Source of the DNA: Anaerolineae bacterium
GTDB taxonomy: Bacteria > Chloroflexota > Anaerolineae > UBA4142 > SHND01
Assembly (NCBI GenBank): GCA_022072245.1
Contig: JAJVIA010000093.1
Coordinates: 1-52,198 of the forward strand
Direction: 5' to 3'
Length of the DNA stretch: 52,198 bases
The notes under the pieces were generated by a model. That model had not been told where the DNA came from and searched no databases. It saw nothing but the letters and a program-made list of their open reading frames with translations. Shown in pieces: positions 1 to 8,765 of this stretch. The stretch's first letter is position 1. Each line of letters starts with the position of its first letter. Both the position numbers and the translations under genes were made by a program.

Positions 1-80
1 ACCTGCCACGCGTGCAGGTAGGCGCGCGTGAGCAGGGCGTTGTCGTACAACATTTTCTCGTAATGGTGTACCCAATCGTA
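1..80 (-). pseudogene. Truncated YyaL/DUF255 paralogue (fragment at window edge)
   Basis: Read on the minus strand this stretch encodes DWVHHYEKMLYDNALL followed by TRAYLHAW. It matches the middle of the DUF255/YyaL family, and the neighbouring intact gene has [20 protein letters not shown] at the same place. The N-terminal thioredoxin-like part (over 200 residues) cannot be present, because the stop codon of the intact gene lies only 60 bp upstream. This is therefore either an N-terminally deleted duplicate or the start of a shortened gene that continues beyond the window. The frame stays open to the edge. GTG or TTG codons around 80-100 could serve as starts, but no convincing ribosome binding site is visible. 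Confidence 0.6.
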
Positions 81-138
81 CAAACGGAGTTGTGTTTTCA
101 GCACGGTTATCAGTCGGTAGTTATGGTTTGATGGCTCA

Positions 139-2199
139 CTAAGGATTTGAGTTACCCGCCAGCTGGGACTCCATCTCAGTTGGCGAATTGACTGGTTGTA
201 AACAAACAAATCCTTGACACACATAAGCTGTTGGAAGATCATTCAATAAAGGTCTATCCTTCAGCAAGGCTGGCGCATCCGGCTCCGGTGGGTAAGCGGA
301 AATCGCTGTTACCTGTCGGGGCCGGAACGTTTTCCAGAGGGTATTCAACAATTCTTTGGTTTCGCTATGCTGTGCATCGCCGATAATTGCCACCTCACGA
401 GTTGGACCGACAGCAAAGTCAGCCGCGCACAGCCACTGGGCGAAAGCCGTTGGATAGCGTAGCATCGCTCCATATACTGAGGAAAGCATCTCCTCGGCAA
501 GATCTCGCCAATCCGTCCGATCCCCATACGCTGCTAACTCGAGGAGGGCAGCAACAGCAAGTGCATTTCCAGATGGGGTGGCATTGTCCTGAATATCTTT
601 CGGACGTACAAGGAGGGTTTCATGATCATCGCGTGTGTCGAAAAAACCTCCATTGGGGTCAGCAAAGTGTTCAACCATTTCATCGGCGAGTTTTAAAGCC
701 GAAAGATACCATTCCTTATTCGGATCGGATTGATACAACGCCAAAAGCGCCAAGATCAGACCGGCATAATCTTCCAGGTAGCCATTATGCCTTGCCTGTC
801 CCTCCCGCCAGGATCGGTGCAGCCGATCATTTGCATATAGATTATTCAACAAGAATCGTGCGTTACGAATGGCAACCAGTAGATAATCCTGCCTATTCAG
901 ATAACGTCCTGCCTCTGCAAAGGCTTTGAGCATCAGGGAGTTCCACATCACCAGCACTTTGTCATCGGTGGTAGGGCGGATGCGTGAACTTCTTGCTTCT
1001 AAAAGTTTTGCGTGACATTTGGACAATTTCTGCCAAAGTTCTTCTTGCTCCATTTTGAAGCGGGCTGCAAGTGTTGAATCATCCAGAGCACGTTGCAGGA
1101 TGGTTTTGCCTTCCCAGTTCCCTGATGGGTTAATGCCATAAGCAGTTTTGAAAATGTCGAAGTCCGAACCGAGTACTCCCTCGAGTTCGTCTTGTGTCCA
1201 GACATAGAATTTCCCTTCTTCACCATCTGAGTCGGCATCCAAGCTACTGAAAAATCCGCCTTCTGAATGGGTTAATTCGCGCAGGACAAAATCCAGTGTC
1301 TCCTCGCAAACCCTGCGATAATCAGTGTTGCCAGTGACCAAATACCCATGTAGATATGCCAGGGCTAATTGGGCGTTATCATATGTCATTTTTTCAAAGT
1401 GAGGCGTTCTCCAAAAATTATCGACACTATAACGGGAGAAACCGCCGCCGACAACATCATACATCCCGCCGCGTGACATGGCTCTCAATGCATGGGTGAC
1501 AGCCCTGATTATTTGTTCGCGTTGAGTTGTATCGATGGTAGCTCGACGTAAAAGAAATTCGATGGTCATGGGTTGCGGAAACTTCGGCGCCGAGCCCCAG
1601 CCTCCATACCCCCAATCGTAGGAATCGAGCAAGCTTTTTATTGCTGCTTCAAGAACTTCAGTGGTAATTTCATTCCTGTTCTCGGGGCTGTGTAGAGGTG
1701 GGCGAATATGTTCGAGTACCTGATTCCCAACTCGATCCACTTCCTGAACATCTTCACGCCATGCTTTGGCAATATTACTTAAGACTTCCTTGAAGGAAGG
1801 CATGTTGTAGCGTCGAACGGGTGGGAAGTAAGTGCCGGCAAAAAAAGGACGCAAGTCGGGTGTGAGGAAGACGGACATGGGCCAGCCACCAGAGCCAGTC
1901 ATGGCAACGGTAGCTTGCATATATATTCCGTCTACATCTGGACGTTCTTCCCGATCAACTTTGATATTTATAAATTCCTGATTCATCAGTAAAGCGGTTT
2001 CAGGATCTTCGAAACTTTCCTCCCTCATGCGATGACACCAGTGACAGGCAGCATAACCGATACTCAGAAAAATTGGCTTGTTTTCAACTTTGGCTTTGCT
2101 CAGTGCTTCTTCACCCCAAGGATACCATTCCACAGGATTGTTTGAGTGTTGAAGAAGGTAGGGAGAGTTTTCCGAGATAAGATGGTTAGGCATAGGCAA
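139..2199 (-). CDS. Thioredoxin-domain protein of the YyaL/DUF255 (SSP411) family
   Basis: A 686-residue cytosolic protein, full length for the family. The N-terminal 170 residues form the DUF255 thioredoxin-like domain with the diagnostic ACHWCHRM motif (C52, C55). The rest is the alpha/alpha-barrel, glycosidase-like domain, with [20 protein letters not shown] and the [21 protein letters not shown] region near residues 330-350. There is no signal peptide. The biochemical role of the family is unsettled; the Cys pair suggests redox activity. The gene stands alone, with 239 bp to the next gene upstream, and a fragment of a paralogue lies directly downstream. ATG at 2199 is the likely start, with an alternative ATG two codons later. 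Confidence 0.93.
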   Translation of the reverse strand: MPMPNHLISENSPYLLQHSNNPVEWYPWGEEALSKAKVENKPIFLSIGYAACHWCHRMREESFEDPETALLMNQEFINIKVDREERPDVDGIYMQATVAMTGSGGWPMSVFLTPDLRPFFAGTYFPPVRRYNMPSFKEVLSNIAKAWREDVQEVDRVGNQVLEHIRPPLHSPENRNEITTEVLEAAIKSLLDSYDWGYGGWGSAPKFPQPMTIEFLLRRATIDTTQREQIIRAVTHALRAMSRGGMYDVVGGGFSRYSVDNFWRTPHFEKMTYDNAQLALAYLHGYLVTGNTDYRRVCEETLDFVLRELTHSEGGFFSSLDADSDGEEGKFYVWTQDELEGVLGSDFDIFKTAYGINPSGNWEGKTILQRALDDSTLAARFKMEQEELWQKLSKCHAKLLEARSSRIRPTTDDKVLVMWNSLMLKAFAEAGRYLNRQDYLLVAIRNARFLLNNLYANDRLHRSWREGQARHNGYLEDYAGLILALLALYQSDPNKEWYLSALKLADEMVEHFADPNGGFFDTRDDHETLLVRPKDIQDNATPSGNALAVAALLELAAYGDRTDWRDLAEEMLSSVYGAMLRYPTAFAQWLCAADFAVGPTREVAIIGDAQHSETKELLNTLWKTFRPRQVTAISAYPPEPDAPALLKDRPLLNDLPTAYVCQGFVCLQPVNSPTEMESQLAGNSNP

Positions 2200-2438
2200 C
2201 CTCTATAGTAGACACAAAGTGAACTTGCAGAGGATTATAGCCCATGCGAATAGGCGGTAACTGATAAAATTGAATCAGGATTTATGTTGGGTGTTATTGT
2301 ATACGGATATTTATCATGATATATGCCACACTGGGTTGCTCCAAATACGATTATAGGATCATCTGCCTCGTCTCATTTAAAAAATGATAATAATGATAAT
2401 GATGCATGAGTGTTTCAAACATGTCGCGAAGTTTAAAT

Positions 2439-3533
2439 TTAGAATTGCTTCTTTTCCACACTGACCTTAGTCCCACCTGGCATCTCCACGGTAACATCCC
2501 CAGGGTCGTAAGATACAATTGGTTGAGACCAGCGAAAGATCCATTTTGCATCCTCCGGACTGGCGTTAACACATCCTCGTGAGGAGGGTTCCCCATAATT
2601 ATTATGCCAATACGTGGAATGGATTGCCACACCTGACCCGACGAACAAGCTTACCCATCCAACTGCCGGCAGACTCCAGCCTGCTGATGCGCTTCCACCG
2701 CTTAATGGCAAGGAGATCGCCTTCCGCCAGATCGGGAATTCGCCTACCGGGGTCGCCCACGCATCCACAGGATTGCCCCATGCATCGTACAGTGCGCCGC
2801 TGGAAATACGCGCAAAATACACCTCATTCCTTCCCTCGTAGCACGATAAGGTTTGGTAATCAATGTTGACCACGATCCTTTTCTCTTCGGCTTCCGGATT
2901 AATGGGAGCGATTTCATCCGGAGTCAATGGGCGAAACGCCTCCGCCGGACCCCAGAACAGGTCGCCGGACCCGAAGCGTTCATTTAGCCGATACCAGACT
3001 CTTCCATCCGCCTCAGTGCGGAACTGATCCACCCAGACCACCTGACTATAGACAAAGCGCGCTGGCAGCCCAATCGATTCGCGGTATTGGAGCCACGGTG
3101 CGCGCGATGGCGGGGTATCGAGAATCAAGTCTACATACGGGACTGTGACTTCAACCCACATACCGGAACCCAAACTTGTATTTGGCAAGTTGGATACTGG
3201 CGAGTTCGGCAAGTTGCGAACAGGTTGCAGGTTTCCGCCCCACACATAACCATAGGGAGTCTCGACCCAGCGTTGATTGATCCTGCCGGGCATGGTTCCA
3301 ACCACTTCCCGAATCCAGGGAACAATTTGATCCTCATACAGGGCACCAACGATCTGTTCATCCCCATCAGGGCGGGCATACACGTCCACCATGCCGACCG
3401 TAACACGCCCCAATAATTCCGACGGTTGCAGTTCGGAAAATCCCTGCCAAACAAAAGGGCGAAAGGCGAGTGTGCCAATACCCAGCGCAGAGATTTTTAG
3501 AAAATCACGGCGAGTGAGTGGATGTTTTGTCAT
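2439..3533 (-). CDS. L,D-transpeptidase (YkuD domain) with Tat-type signal
   Basis: A 364-residue exported protein. The N-terminus [20 protein letters not shown] carries the twin-arginine motif RRDFLK followed by a hydrophobic stretch. The C-terminal YkuD domain shows [20 protein letters not shown], with the catalytic Cys at about residue 321 and His at 305 and 310. The family forms 3-3 peptidoglycan cross-links or attaches proteins to peptidoglycan. The middle of the protein is probably an SH3-like wall-binding region. Its start overlaps the upstream 77-residue gene by 29 bp, so the two are probably co-transcribed from the promoter near 4772. Confidence 0.9.
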   Translation of the reverse strand: MTKHPLTRRDFLKISALGIGTLAFRPFVWQGFSELQPSELLGRVTVGMVDVYARPDGDEQIVGALYEDQIVPWIREVVGTMPGRINQRWVETPYGYVWGGNLQPVRNLPNSPVSNLPNTSLGSGMWVEVTVPYVDLILDTPPSRAPWLQYRESIGLPARFVYSQVVWVDQFRTEADGRVWYRLNERFGSGDLFWGPAEAFRPLTPDEIAPINPEAEEKRIVVNIDYQTLSCYEGRNEVYFARISSGALYDAWGNPVDAWATPVGEFPIWRKAISLPLSGGSASAGWSLPAVGWVSLFVGSGVAIHSTYWHNNYGEPSSRGCVNASPEDAKWIFRWSQPIVSYDPGDVTVEMPGGTKVSVEKKQF

Positions 3534-3738
3534 GGACGGAATGATTGTGACGCTGATCCGGCTGGTGGTTGTGGTTGTGCATGTTGCCCATCATGAAGAA
3601 ATGCGCCAGCGGGCAAAGCAATGCCAGCCCCACATAAACCACGGTATTGACAGGGATTTTCAGGAGAAAGACGGCTGCCAATCCCAGAATGGGAAGCAGG
3701 CAGCAAAGCAACATGATCCATTTATGTAGTTTATTCAT
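3505..3738 (-). CDS. Small His-rich membrane protein (DUF2933-like)
   Basis: A 77-residue protein with two membrane segments (about residues 8-26 and 31-50). The second ends in [19 protein letters not shown] and leads into a His-rich cytosolic or periplasmic tail. The CPL-x-HxFM pattern and His-rich tail resemble DUF2933 proteins, which are common in copper and heavy-metal clusters; that assignment is from memory of the family. It overlaps the following transpeptidase gene by 29 bp. A metal-related role is inferred from the His/Met tail and the neighbours. Confidence 0.7.
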   Translation of the reverse strand: MNKLHKWIMLLCCLLPILGLAAVFLLKIPVNTVVYVGLALLCPLAHFFMMGNMHNHNHQPDQRHNHSVHDKTSTHSP

Positions 3739-3801
3739 TTGAGCTTTCCTTTCTTCACCTTGATAGGCGGAAGAAATATTGTTAGATTACCTTATTGACT
3801 T

Positions 3802-4281
3802 CTATTTCAACTCCCATTCAAAAATGCGGGTGGGTACATCAACATCGGTGATGGTAAGGGTGAGTTTGGTCGCTCCTTCCAGGATGGGTTTGCCGTCCTG
3901 TGTTGCCGGGAAGATCAATGTTCCTTCCACATGATGCCCGCCACGTGGCGCGTCCCAGAGGGTTGAGTTGACACTGACACCCGTATCGGTCCTGAGGGTT
4001 GCGGTTGTGGCAAGGTCCATAATGAGGTCAATTGAATGGGTGGTTAAGACAATATTGAACTCAAAGGATTCAGCAGTTTGGTCAAGGTTAGGCGGGGTCA
4101 CTTCAAAGATGATCGCTCCCTGGTCGTCCATGCGGGTGGCAGAATCAAATTCAGGCGAGGTGGATTCGGTTGGAACAGGATCAGTCTGTGGTTGAGAAGG
4201 AAGCGGGGTCGAAGTTGCACTAGCGCAGGCTGTGATGATAAGGGTCAGAATCAGAAGAATGGGGATCACGAGTCGTTTCAT
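3802..4281 (-). CDS. Lipoprotein, function unknown
   Basis: A 159-residue predicted lipoprotein. The ATG at 4281 gives a clean signal sequence, MKRLVIPILLILTLIITAC, with lipobox Cys at residue 19, then a Ser/Thr/Pro linker and a beta-rich domain of about 115 residues. The open frame extends further upstream, but that part overlaps the preceding gene in another frame and is not credible as protein. The ATG at 4281 overlaps the stop of the upstream gene by 4 bp (ATGA), which supports this start and translational coupling. Phrases such as IVLTTHSIDLIMDLATTATLR suggest a domain that senses or binds something outside the membrane, but I do not recognise the family. Confidence 0.8.
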   Translation of the reverse strand: MKRLVIPILLILTLIITACASATSTPLPSQPQTDPVPTESTSPEFDSATRMDDQGAIIFEVTPPNLDQTAESFEFNIVLTTHSIDLIMDLATTATLRTDTGVSVNSTLWDAPRGGHHVEGTLIFPATQDGKPILEGATKLTLTITDVDVPTRIFEWELK

Positions 4282-4751
4282 CTTGTCTCCAGAAGAACAG
4301 GTTGTAGTTTTTGTTGTTCGCGATAAAGAACAATGAGCATGACGCCGATGCCAATCAGGTTCATGGCAATTCCGATGAGCATGAAGGGACGCTGGTAACG
4401 AGTGAGGAAACTGGCAGCCGCGCTCAGACCCAGAATTGGAAGGACATCCGTGACATGGTGAATGCAACACGCGACCATCGCAGTGGCGGATGTGCCTCCG
4501 CTCGCGCCTATCATCGAGCCGGCATGTCCCGCAGATGCGATTGGAATGAACAGGCGGAATCGCAGGATCGAATAGAGCGAGGCTTGAACACCAAAGCCGA
4601 GGATGATCGGGATGACATACCATCGGTCACGGATGAATTGAGACGAGGCGTAGTCCCAGCCCTGTGCCCAGGTGAGGATGCCAATGTAGAACGCAGCGAT
4701 AAAGGTTGAACCAAGCAGGAATGCCACTAAGGGAATGAGAATTCGTTTCAC
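4278..4751 (-). CDS. Four- to five-helix membrane protein with Cys-Cys-x-His-His motif
   Basis: A 157-residue integral membrane protein with hydrophobic segments near residues 5-28, 45-62, 78-97, 103-117 and 125-143. The fourth begins just after ACCIHHVTDVLPILG. A CC-x-HH cluster at a membrane boundary is typical of small metal-handling membrane proteins such as MerT/MerC-like carriers, but I cannot place the family. Translation starts at a GTG (4751) preceded by AAGGAGAT. It is the first gene of the minus-strand operon running to 2439. It lies 14 bp downstream of the start site predicted for the promoter at 4772-4840. Confidence 0.72.
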   Translation of the reverse strand: MKRILIPLVAFLLGSTFIAAFYIGILTWAQGWDYASSQFIRDRWYVIPIILGFGVQASLYSILRFRLFIPIASAGHAGSMIGASGGTSATAMVACCIHHVTDVLPILGLSAAASFLTRYQRPFMLIGIAMNLIGIGVMLIVLYREQQKLQPVLLETR

Positions 4752-4771
4752 CGTGTATCTCCTTTGATGTC

Positions 4772-4840
4772 ATCATAGCCCCATCAATGGCAACCGTCTT
4801 GCGCCATGTGGCTGAAACAGAAATAGGCAAAAGTGCCTAT
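4772..4840 (-). promoter_or_regulatory. Regulon promoter, leftward arm of a divergent pair
   Basis: The palindrome ATAGGCAAAAGTGCCTAT (4823-4840) lies exactly 45 bp before the -10 hexamer TATGAT (4777-4772 on the minus strand). Between them are the GCC (offset 11-13) and GCGC (offset 19-22) elements shared by the other members. No TTGACA-like -35 is present. It would drive the membrane protein/lipoprotein/L,D-transpeptidase operon. The same palindrome also faces a rightward promoter. Confidence 0.72.
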
Positions 4841-4890
4841 GCCCATCTTCAATGAATCTTTATAGGTTCTTTATATTCTTCGGGTAGGAT
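4823..4890 (+). promoter_or_regulatory. Regulon promoter, rightward arm of a divergent pair
   Basis: Uses the same palindrome as the leftward promoter (4823-4840). TAGGAT at 4885-4890 is a plausible -10, one base closer than in most members. The second site over the -35 region is poor here. The downstream gene starts at 4913 after an AAAGGAG ribosome binding site. Confidence 0.55.
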
Positions 4891-4912
4891 TTGTAATCAA
4901 AAAGGAGTTCCC

Positions 4913-5179
4913 ATGTGCGGTAGAGGATTTGGCAATCTATTATTTCCGCTTGTTGCAGCAGGTGTCTTGGCGAAAGGATCGGTACAGCCCGCTCCCATAA
5001 CCGCTTCACAGGTAACATGCCCGAATTGCAACACGCGAGTTATGTCTTCCTACAATTGGTGTCCGCAGTGCGGAACGGGTTTGAAACCCCATGTCTGCAC
5101 GTTTTGTGGAACTCAAAATGAATCAAATGTGCGCTTTTGTTCGTCATGTGGCGCGCCAACAGTAGTACCAGTAAAATAA
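4913..5179 (+). CDS. Double zinc-ribbon protein
   Basis: An 88-residue protein. A short hydrophobic N-terminus (about residues 5-25) precedes two zinc ribbons, CPNC...CPQCG (residues 37-57) and CTFC...CSSCG (about 62-79). This is the double zinc-ribbon layout of DZANK-type domains. The ribbons probably bind structural zinc; no function can be named. The start has a strong AAAGGAG site. The stop overlaps the start of the YHS gene by one base (TAATG), so the two are a translationally coupled pair. Confidence 0.8.
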   Translation: MCGRGFGNLLFPLVAAGVLAKGSVQPAPITASQVTCPNCNTRVMSSYNWCPQCGTGLKPHVCTFCGTQNESNVRFCSSCGAPTVVPVK

Positions 5180-5385
5180 TGAATAGTTTCAATATGCAAC
5201 GATATTATCCAGCCGGACAGGAGTTTGAAATCGATCCTGTGTGCGAAATGAAAGTTGATCCAAAGAACCCGCCCTTTCAGGTCATACACAAGGGGAAGAC
5301 CTATTACTTTTGCTCCGAGGTCTGTAAACATCTGTTTGAACGTGTCCCCGATAAGTATATTCATATAGAAGAAGGTAAGGAATGA
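5179..5385 (+). CDS. YHS-domain protein
   Basis: A 68-residue protein consisting of one YHS domain: DPVCEMKVD, then GKTYYFCSEVCKHLFERVP. The three Cys residues are those expected for metal binding in this family, which is found alone or at the N-terminus of copper ATPases. The ATG at 5179 overlaps the upstream stop codon. An in-frame ATG at 5194 is an alternative, and a longer frame upstream runs inside the zinc-ribbon gene and is not credible. It belongs to the copper regulon by promoter and is one of five YHS or YHS-like proteins in the window. Confidence 0.85.
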   Translation: MNSFNMQRYYPAGQEFEIDPVCEMKVDPKNPPFQVIHKGKTYYFCSEVCKHLFERVPDKYIHIEEGKE

Positions 5386-5569
5386 AATCGAACACGCCGT
5401 CTCTGCCCATCGTTTTGAACTACAGGTCGCTTTATTTTGGCTACACCCTTCAACTTTCAATAAAGTAGCAAATTAGGTTCATTAACCCGGGCAAAGGGCA
5501 CATGTTTTGAGCACTTGGCAACATATATATTAGCAGGGCGCTATGTATAAGACTCGTCCAAATTAGCCA

Positions 5570-5995
5570 TCAAGAATCCCTGCTCCTTCCTTGAGTAAGA
5601 AAGTGGTTCACAGCAAGAATACCCACTCCACCCAACACACCTATCAAGTGATATGGTAAATAGTTCATTACTTCCACAGATTGCCCGGTAGCCTTCAAGT
5701 AAAAATAGGGCGCCCAGATCAAAATGCCGGCAAAAATCGCCCCATGTCCAATCATTTGTAGGCGGTTCTTTTTAGGGGATGACTGACCCAGCTCCCTGCG
5801 GGCAGATGCACGCAGGCGCGAACCACCTATGACCCCGAGAAGATGAAAAGGCAAATACCAAAATAGGGATGGTTTTTCACCCACCAACCGTAAGCCAATG
5901 AATGGCAACCAAACCGTCACGCCCAGCCAAATCAATACAGACCCCAGGTGATATCGTGCCAATGCCCCTGAAGATGTTTTTTCCTCTGTTACCAT
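5570..5995 (-). CDS. Duplicated two-helix membrane protein at the end of the hem operon
   Basis: A 141-residue protein with four membrane helices arranged as two similar halves. The first half ends YLPFHLLGVIGGSRL and the second YLPYHLIGVLGGVGIL, so it arose by internal tandem duplication. Its start overlaps the hemL stop by 7 bp, making it the last gene of the haem operon. The family is not recognised. A haem-related membrane role is inferred from position only. Confidence 0.75.
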   Translation of the reverse strand: MVTEEKTSSGALARYHLGSVLIWLGVTVWLPFIGLRLVGEKPSLFWYLPFHLLGVIGGSRLRASARRELGQSSPKKNRLQMIGHGAIFAGILIWAPYFYLKATGQSVEVMNYLPYHLIGVLGGVGILAVNHFLTQGRSRDS

Positions 5996-7272
5996 GTGTG
6001 AAATGACTCCGTTACTGCTTCAATTGTTCTATCAATGATCTCATCTGTATGCAGGGTTGAAATAAACCCTGCTTCAAATTGCGACGGCGCAAGATAAACG
6101 CCATTTGCCAACATCTTTTGAAAGAACTTCCCGAACTGAACCTTATCCGCCACTTTAACCGTATTCCAATCTACAGGCTTTGTTTCGCTAAAGAAAGTTG
6201 TGAACATCGTGCCGACCCGCGTTTGCTGAATGGGGACTCCCGCATGTTTTGCCACGGATGAAATTCCCGCTTCTAACTTTGCTGCAGCCTGTTCCAGTTT
6301 TCTCCAAACTTCCTCTCCCCGAATCAGATTCAATGCCGCGATCCCAGCGCTCATCGCCAGCGGATTTCCCGAAAGCGTCCCTGCCTGATACATCGGTCCA
6401 AGCGGCGCGACCATCTGCATGATTTCCTTCTTCCCACCATATGCGCCAACGGGCAGACCGCCGCCGATGACCTTGCCCAGCGTAGTCAAGTCGGGTTTGA
6501 TGTTGTAGAGAGTTTGCGCCCCACCTTTGTGAACGCGGAAACCAGTCATCACTTCATCGAAGATCAGGACTGCACCATAGTCAGTGGTTAATTTTCGCAA
6601 ACCTTCGAGGAAGCCAGGTTGCGGCGGGACAACTCCCATATTCCCAGCCACAGGTTCAACGATCAGCCCCGCAATTTGGTCAGGATATTTTTTGAACAAA
6701 GCTTCGACGGATTCCAAATCGTTGAATTGCGCCACCAACGTGTCCGAGGCGACCGCGCTCGGCACGCCAGGTGAATCGGGCAACCCTAAAGTCGCCACGC
6801 CCGAGCCTGCCTGCACAAGCAACATATCTGCGTGACCGTGATAACAGCCATCGAATTTGATGATCTTCTCGCGCTTGGTGTACGCGCGAGCGAGTCTCAG
6901 CGCCGACATGGTCGCCTCCGTGCCCGAATTGACGAAGCGGATCATCTCGATGTTCGGCATGAATTCCATGATACTCTTTGCCAATTCCAATTCCAGCGGA
7001 CTTGGCGCGCCGTAGGATGTCCCTTTAAGTGCGGCTTCCTGGATGGCCTTCACCACATCAGGATGCGCATGCCCTGTGATGAGCGGACCCCATGACAAAA
7101 CATAATCAATGAAACGATTTCCATCCACATCGAAGAGGTATGGACCCTCGCCGCGTTCGATGAAGAGCGGCTGTCCGCCCACCGCGCGGAAGGCGCGTAC
7201 GGGCGAGTTCACCCCGCCAGGGAACAGGGTTTGTGCTTCTTGAAAGAGAGAAGTGGATTTAGTGATATTCAT
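5989..7272 (-). CDS. hemL: Glutamate-1-semialdehyde 2,1-aminomutase
   Basis: A 427-residue PLP enzyme that converts glutamate-1-semialdehyde to 5-aminolevulinate, the step after HemA. Visible signatures are the N-terminal LFPGGVNSPVRAF, the aminotransferase block LIFDEVMTGFR, and the PLP-lysine motif TTLGKVIGGGLPVGAYGG. ATG at 7272 is chosen because GGAGGACT lies just upstream and homologues start close to this point; the open frame further upstream is part of a repeat. The gene is separated from hemY by a 22-bp inverted repeat, the only sizeable gap late in the operon. Confidence 0.96.
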   Translation of the reverse strand: MNITKSTSLFQEAQTLFPGGVNSPVRAFRAVGGQPLFIERGEGPYLFDVDGNRFIDYVLSWGPLITGHAHPDVVKAIQEAALKGTSYGAPSPLELELAKSIMEFMPNIEMIRFVNSGTEATMSALRLARAYTKREKIIKFDGCYHGHADMLLVQAGSGVATLGLPDSPGVPSAVASDTLVAQFNDLESVEALFKKYPDQIAGLIVEPVAGNMGVVPPQPGFLEGLRKLTTDYGAVLIFDEVMTGFRVHKGGAQTLYNIKPDLTTLGKVIGGGLPVGAYGGKKEIMQMVAPLGPMYQAGTLSGNPLAMSAGIAALNLIRGEEVWRKLEQAAAKLEAGISSVAKHAGVPIQQTRVGTMFTTFFSETKPVDWNTVKVADKVQFGKFFQKMLANGVYLAPSQFEAGFISTLHTDEIIDRTIEAVTESFHTW

Positions 7273-7293
7273 AAGTCCTCCAGTTTTTTTCAC

Positions 7294-7352
7294 CACGAAG
7301 GGCACAAAGAGACACAAAGTGCTTAACTTCGTGTCTCTTTGTGCCCTTCGTG
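7294..7352. repeat. Inverted repeat between hemY and hemL
   Basis: Perfect 22-bp arms at 7294-7315 and 7331-7352 surround a 15-bp spacer whose inner bases also pair (AAGT/ACTT). The sequence is built from ACGAAG/GGCACAAAG-type units. As I recall, such units recur as dispersed intergenic repeats in environmental bacteria and give spurious KGTKRHE-like peptides. The left end of hemY's coding sequence runs into it, so the last residues of HemY (KHEGHKETRS) come from the repeat. It could also form an mRNA hairpin that tunes hemL expression. Confidence 0.8.
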
Positions 7353-8765
7353 TTTAAGAATCTTTTCAACCGCCAATTCACCCGAATGAATGCAGTCAGG
7401 GATGCCGATGCCGCGATAGCCGTTGCCAGCCAGCACCAAACCAGGGTGTTTTTCGAGTGCCGTATCAATGCGCTTGAGAATTTCAGGATGACCAAGATTG
7501 TATTGTGGCATGGCTTTATCCCACATGAAGACGCGCGAGAGTAGTGGTGCCTCGGTGATACCGAGTGTCAGTTGTAGTTCTTCTTTTGCCAGTTCAAGCA
7601 ACTCATTTTCATCCCACGGAATATCCTGCCCTGCCCGACCAACGAACACGCGAATAAGTGCATATCCCTCTGGCGCGCGGTGCGGGAATTTAGTGGAAGT
7701 CCATGTGCAGGCGAGGGCTTTGCGTCCTTCGCGGCGCGGGATGACATAGCCATAACCGTCGAGATCGCGGGGAACATCGCTCAGACGATATGCGAGAGAA
7801 ACGGTGGCGGTCGAGGCGTAGGGAATGCTTTGCAGGGTGGAACCAAGTTCGGGGTCGAAAGAGGCGAGTAATTGTCCGCTGATGTAGGCGGGAGTGGCGA
7901 GGATGATTCCTTCAACGTCAAGTGTTTCGGTGTCAAGTGTCACGTTCCACTGCCGCTGCTTGGCGCGGCGTCCAAGGTCCAAATTTCGGTTTATGGAAGT
8001 GACGCGGGTGTTAAGTCGCAAACTTGCACCCTTCAATCTTAAACTTTCAACCAATGCTTCAACAATTTCGGCAAGCCCCGTAGTGGGTGTGAGAAACGCA
8101 GAGCGCGAGCCCTGCACAGCTTTGCCGCTGGATTTTTTGCGCATTTCGAGCGCACCGCGCGCGAGGCTGCCGTGTTTGGTTTCGAGATCGCGCAGATATG
8201 GGAACGTGGAGGCAAGGCTGAGTTGATCGCCGTCACCCGCATAGATGCCAGACATGAGCGGCTCGATGAGATTCTCGTACGCTTCACGCCCAAGCCGACG
8301 ACTGACAAATGAACCCAAACTTTCATCGCCATTGACGCTTTTCGCAGGGAGCAGGAAATCGAGTCCCATACGCGTTTTGCCAAACCATGAAATGAGACGT
8401 GAGCGCAGAATGGAGGGCACATCCGAGGGGATCATCATGGCGAGACCTTCGGGCAGTGGCAACAAACGCCCTTTGTTTAAAACATACGTGTTCTTCTTGT
8501 TTTGATTCGTGCCATGCAGTCGTTCGTCGAGACCGAGTTCCTTGCACAGCGCCACGCCCCAAGGTTTGGATGCAAGGAAGGTATCGGGTCCGCCTTCGAT
8601 GATGAATTGACCATCATCAAAAGCGACGCGGTCTGTGGTGATCTTGCCGCCCCATTGCGAAGCGGACTCGATCAGAGTGATGTGCGCGTCGGGGATGTTC
8701 TTTTGTGCGTAATACGCGGCGGAAAGACCTGCGATCCCGCCGCCGACGACGATAATGCGATTCAT
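7323..8765 (-). CDS. hemY: Coproporphyrinogen/protoporphyrinogen oxidase, FAD-dependent
   Basis: A 480-residue FAD enzyme. The Rossmann motif IIVVGGGIAGLSAAYYA is at the N-terminus. Further markers are GGPDTFLASKPWG near residue 60 and the C-terminal GNGYRGIGIPDCIHSGE that closes the FAD site. Because hemQ is in the same operon, the likely reaction is oxidation of coproporphyrinogen III to coproporphyrin III (CgoX role). ATG at 8765 forms an ATGA overlap with the hemH stop; an upstream TTG is possible but weaker. The C-terminus is encoded by an invading repeat. Confidence 0.93.
   Translation of the reverse strand: MNRIIVVGGGIAGLSAAYYAQKNIPDAHITLIESASQWGGKITTDRVAFDDGQFIIEGGPDTFLASKPWGVALCKELGLDERLHGTNQNKKNTYVLNKGRLLPLPEGLAMMIPSDVPSILRSRLISWFGKTRMGLDFLLPAKSVNGDESLGSFVSRRLGREAYENLIEPLMSGIYAGDGDQLSLASTFPYLRDLETKHGSLARGALEMRKKSSGKAVQGSRSAFLTPTTGLAEIVEALVESLRLKGASLRLNTRVTSINRNLDLGRRAKQRQWNVTLDTETLDVEGIILATPAYISGQLLASFDPELGSTLQSIPYASTATVSLAYRLSDVPRDLDGYGYVIPRREGRKALACTWTSTKFPHRAPEGYALIRVFVGRAGQDIPWDENELLELAKEELQLTLGITEAPLLSRVFMWDKAMPQYNLGHPEILKRIDTALEKHPGLVLAGNGYRGIGIPDCIHSGELAVEKILKHEGHKETRS

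Noticed and set aside
3802-4623. A 273-residue protein starting at 4623
   Set aside because: The first 114 residues lie inside the membrane-protein gene in another frame and look random. The ATG at 4281 gives a perfect lipoprotein signal and an ATGA overlap.
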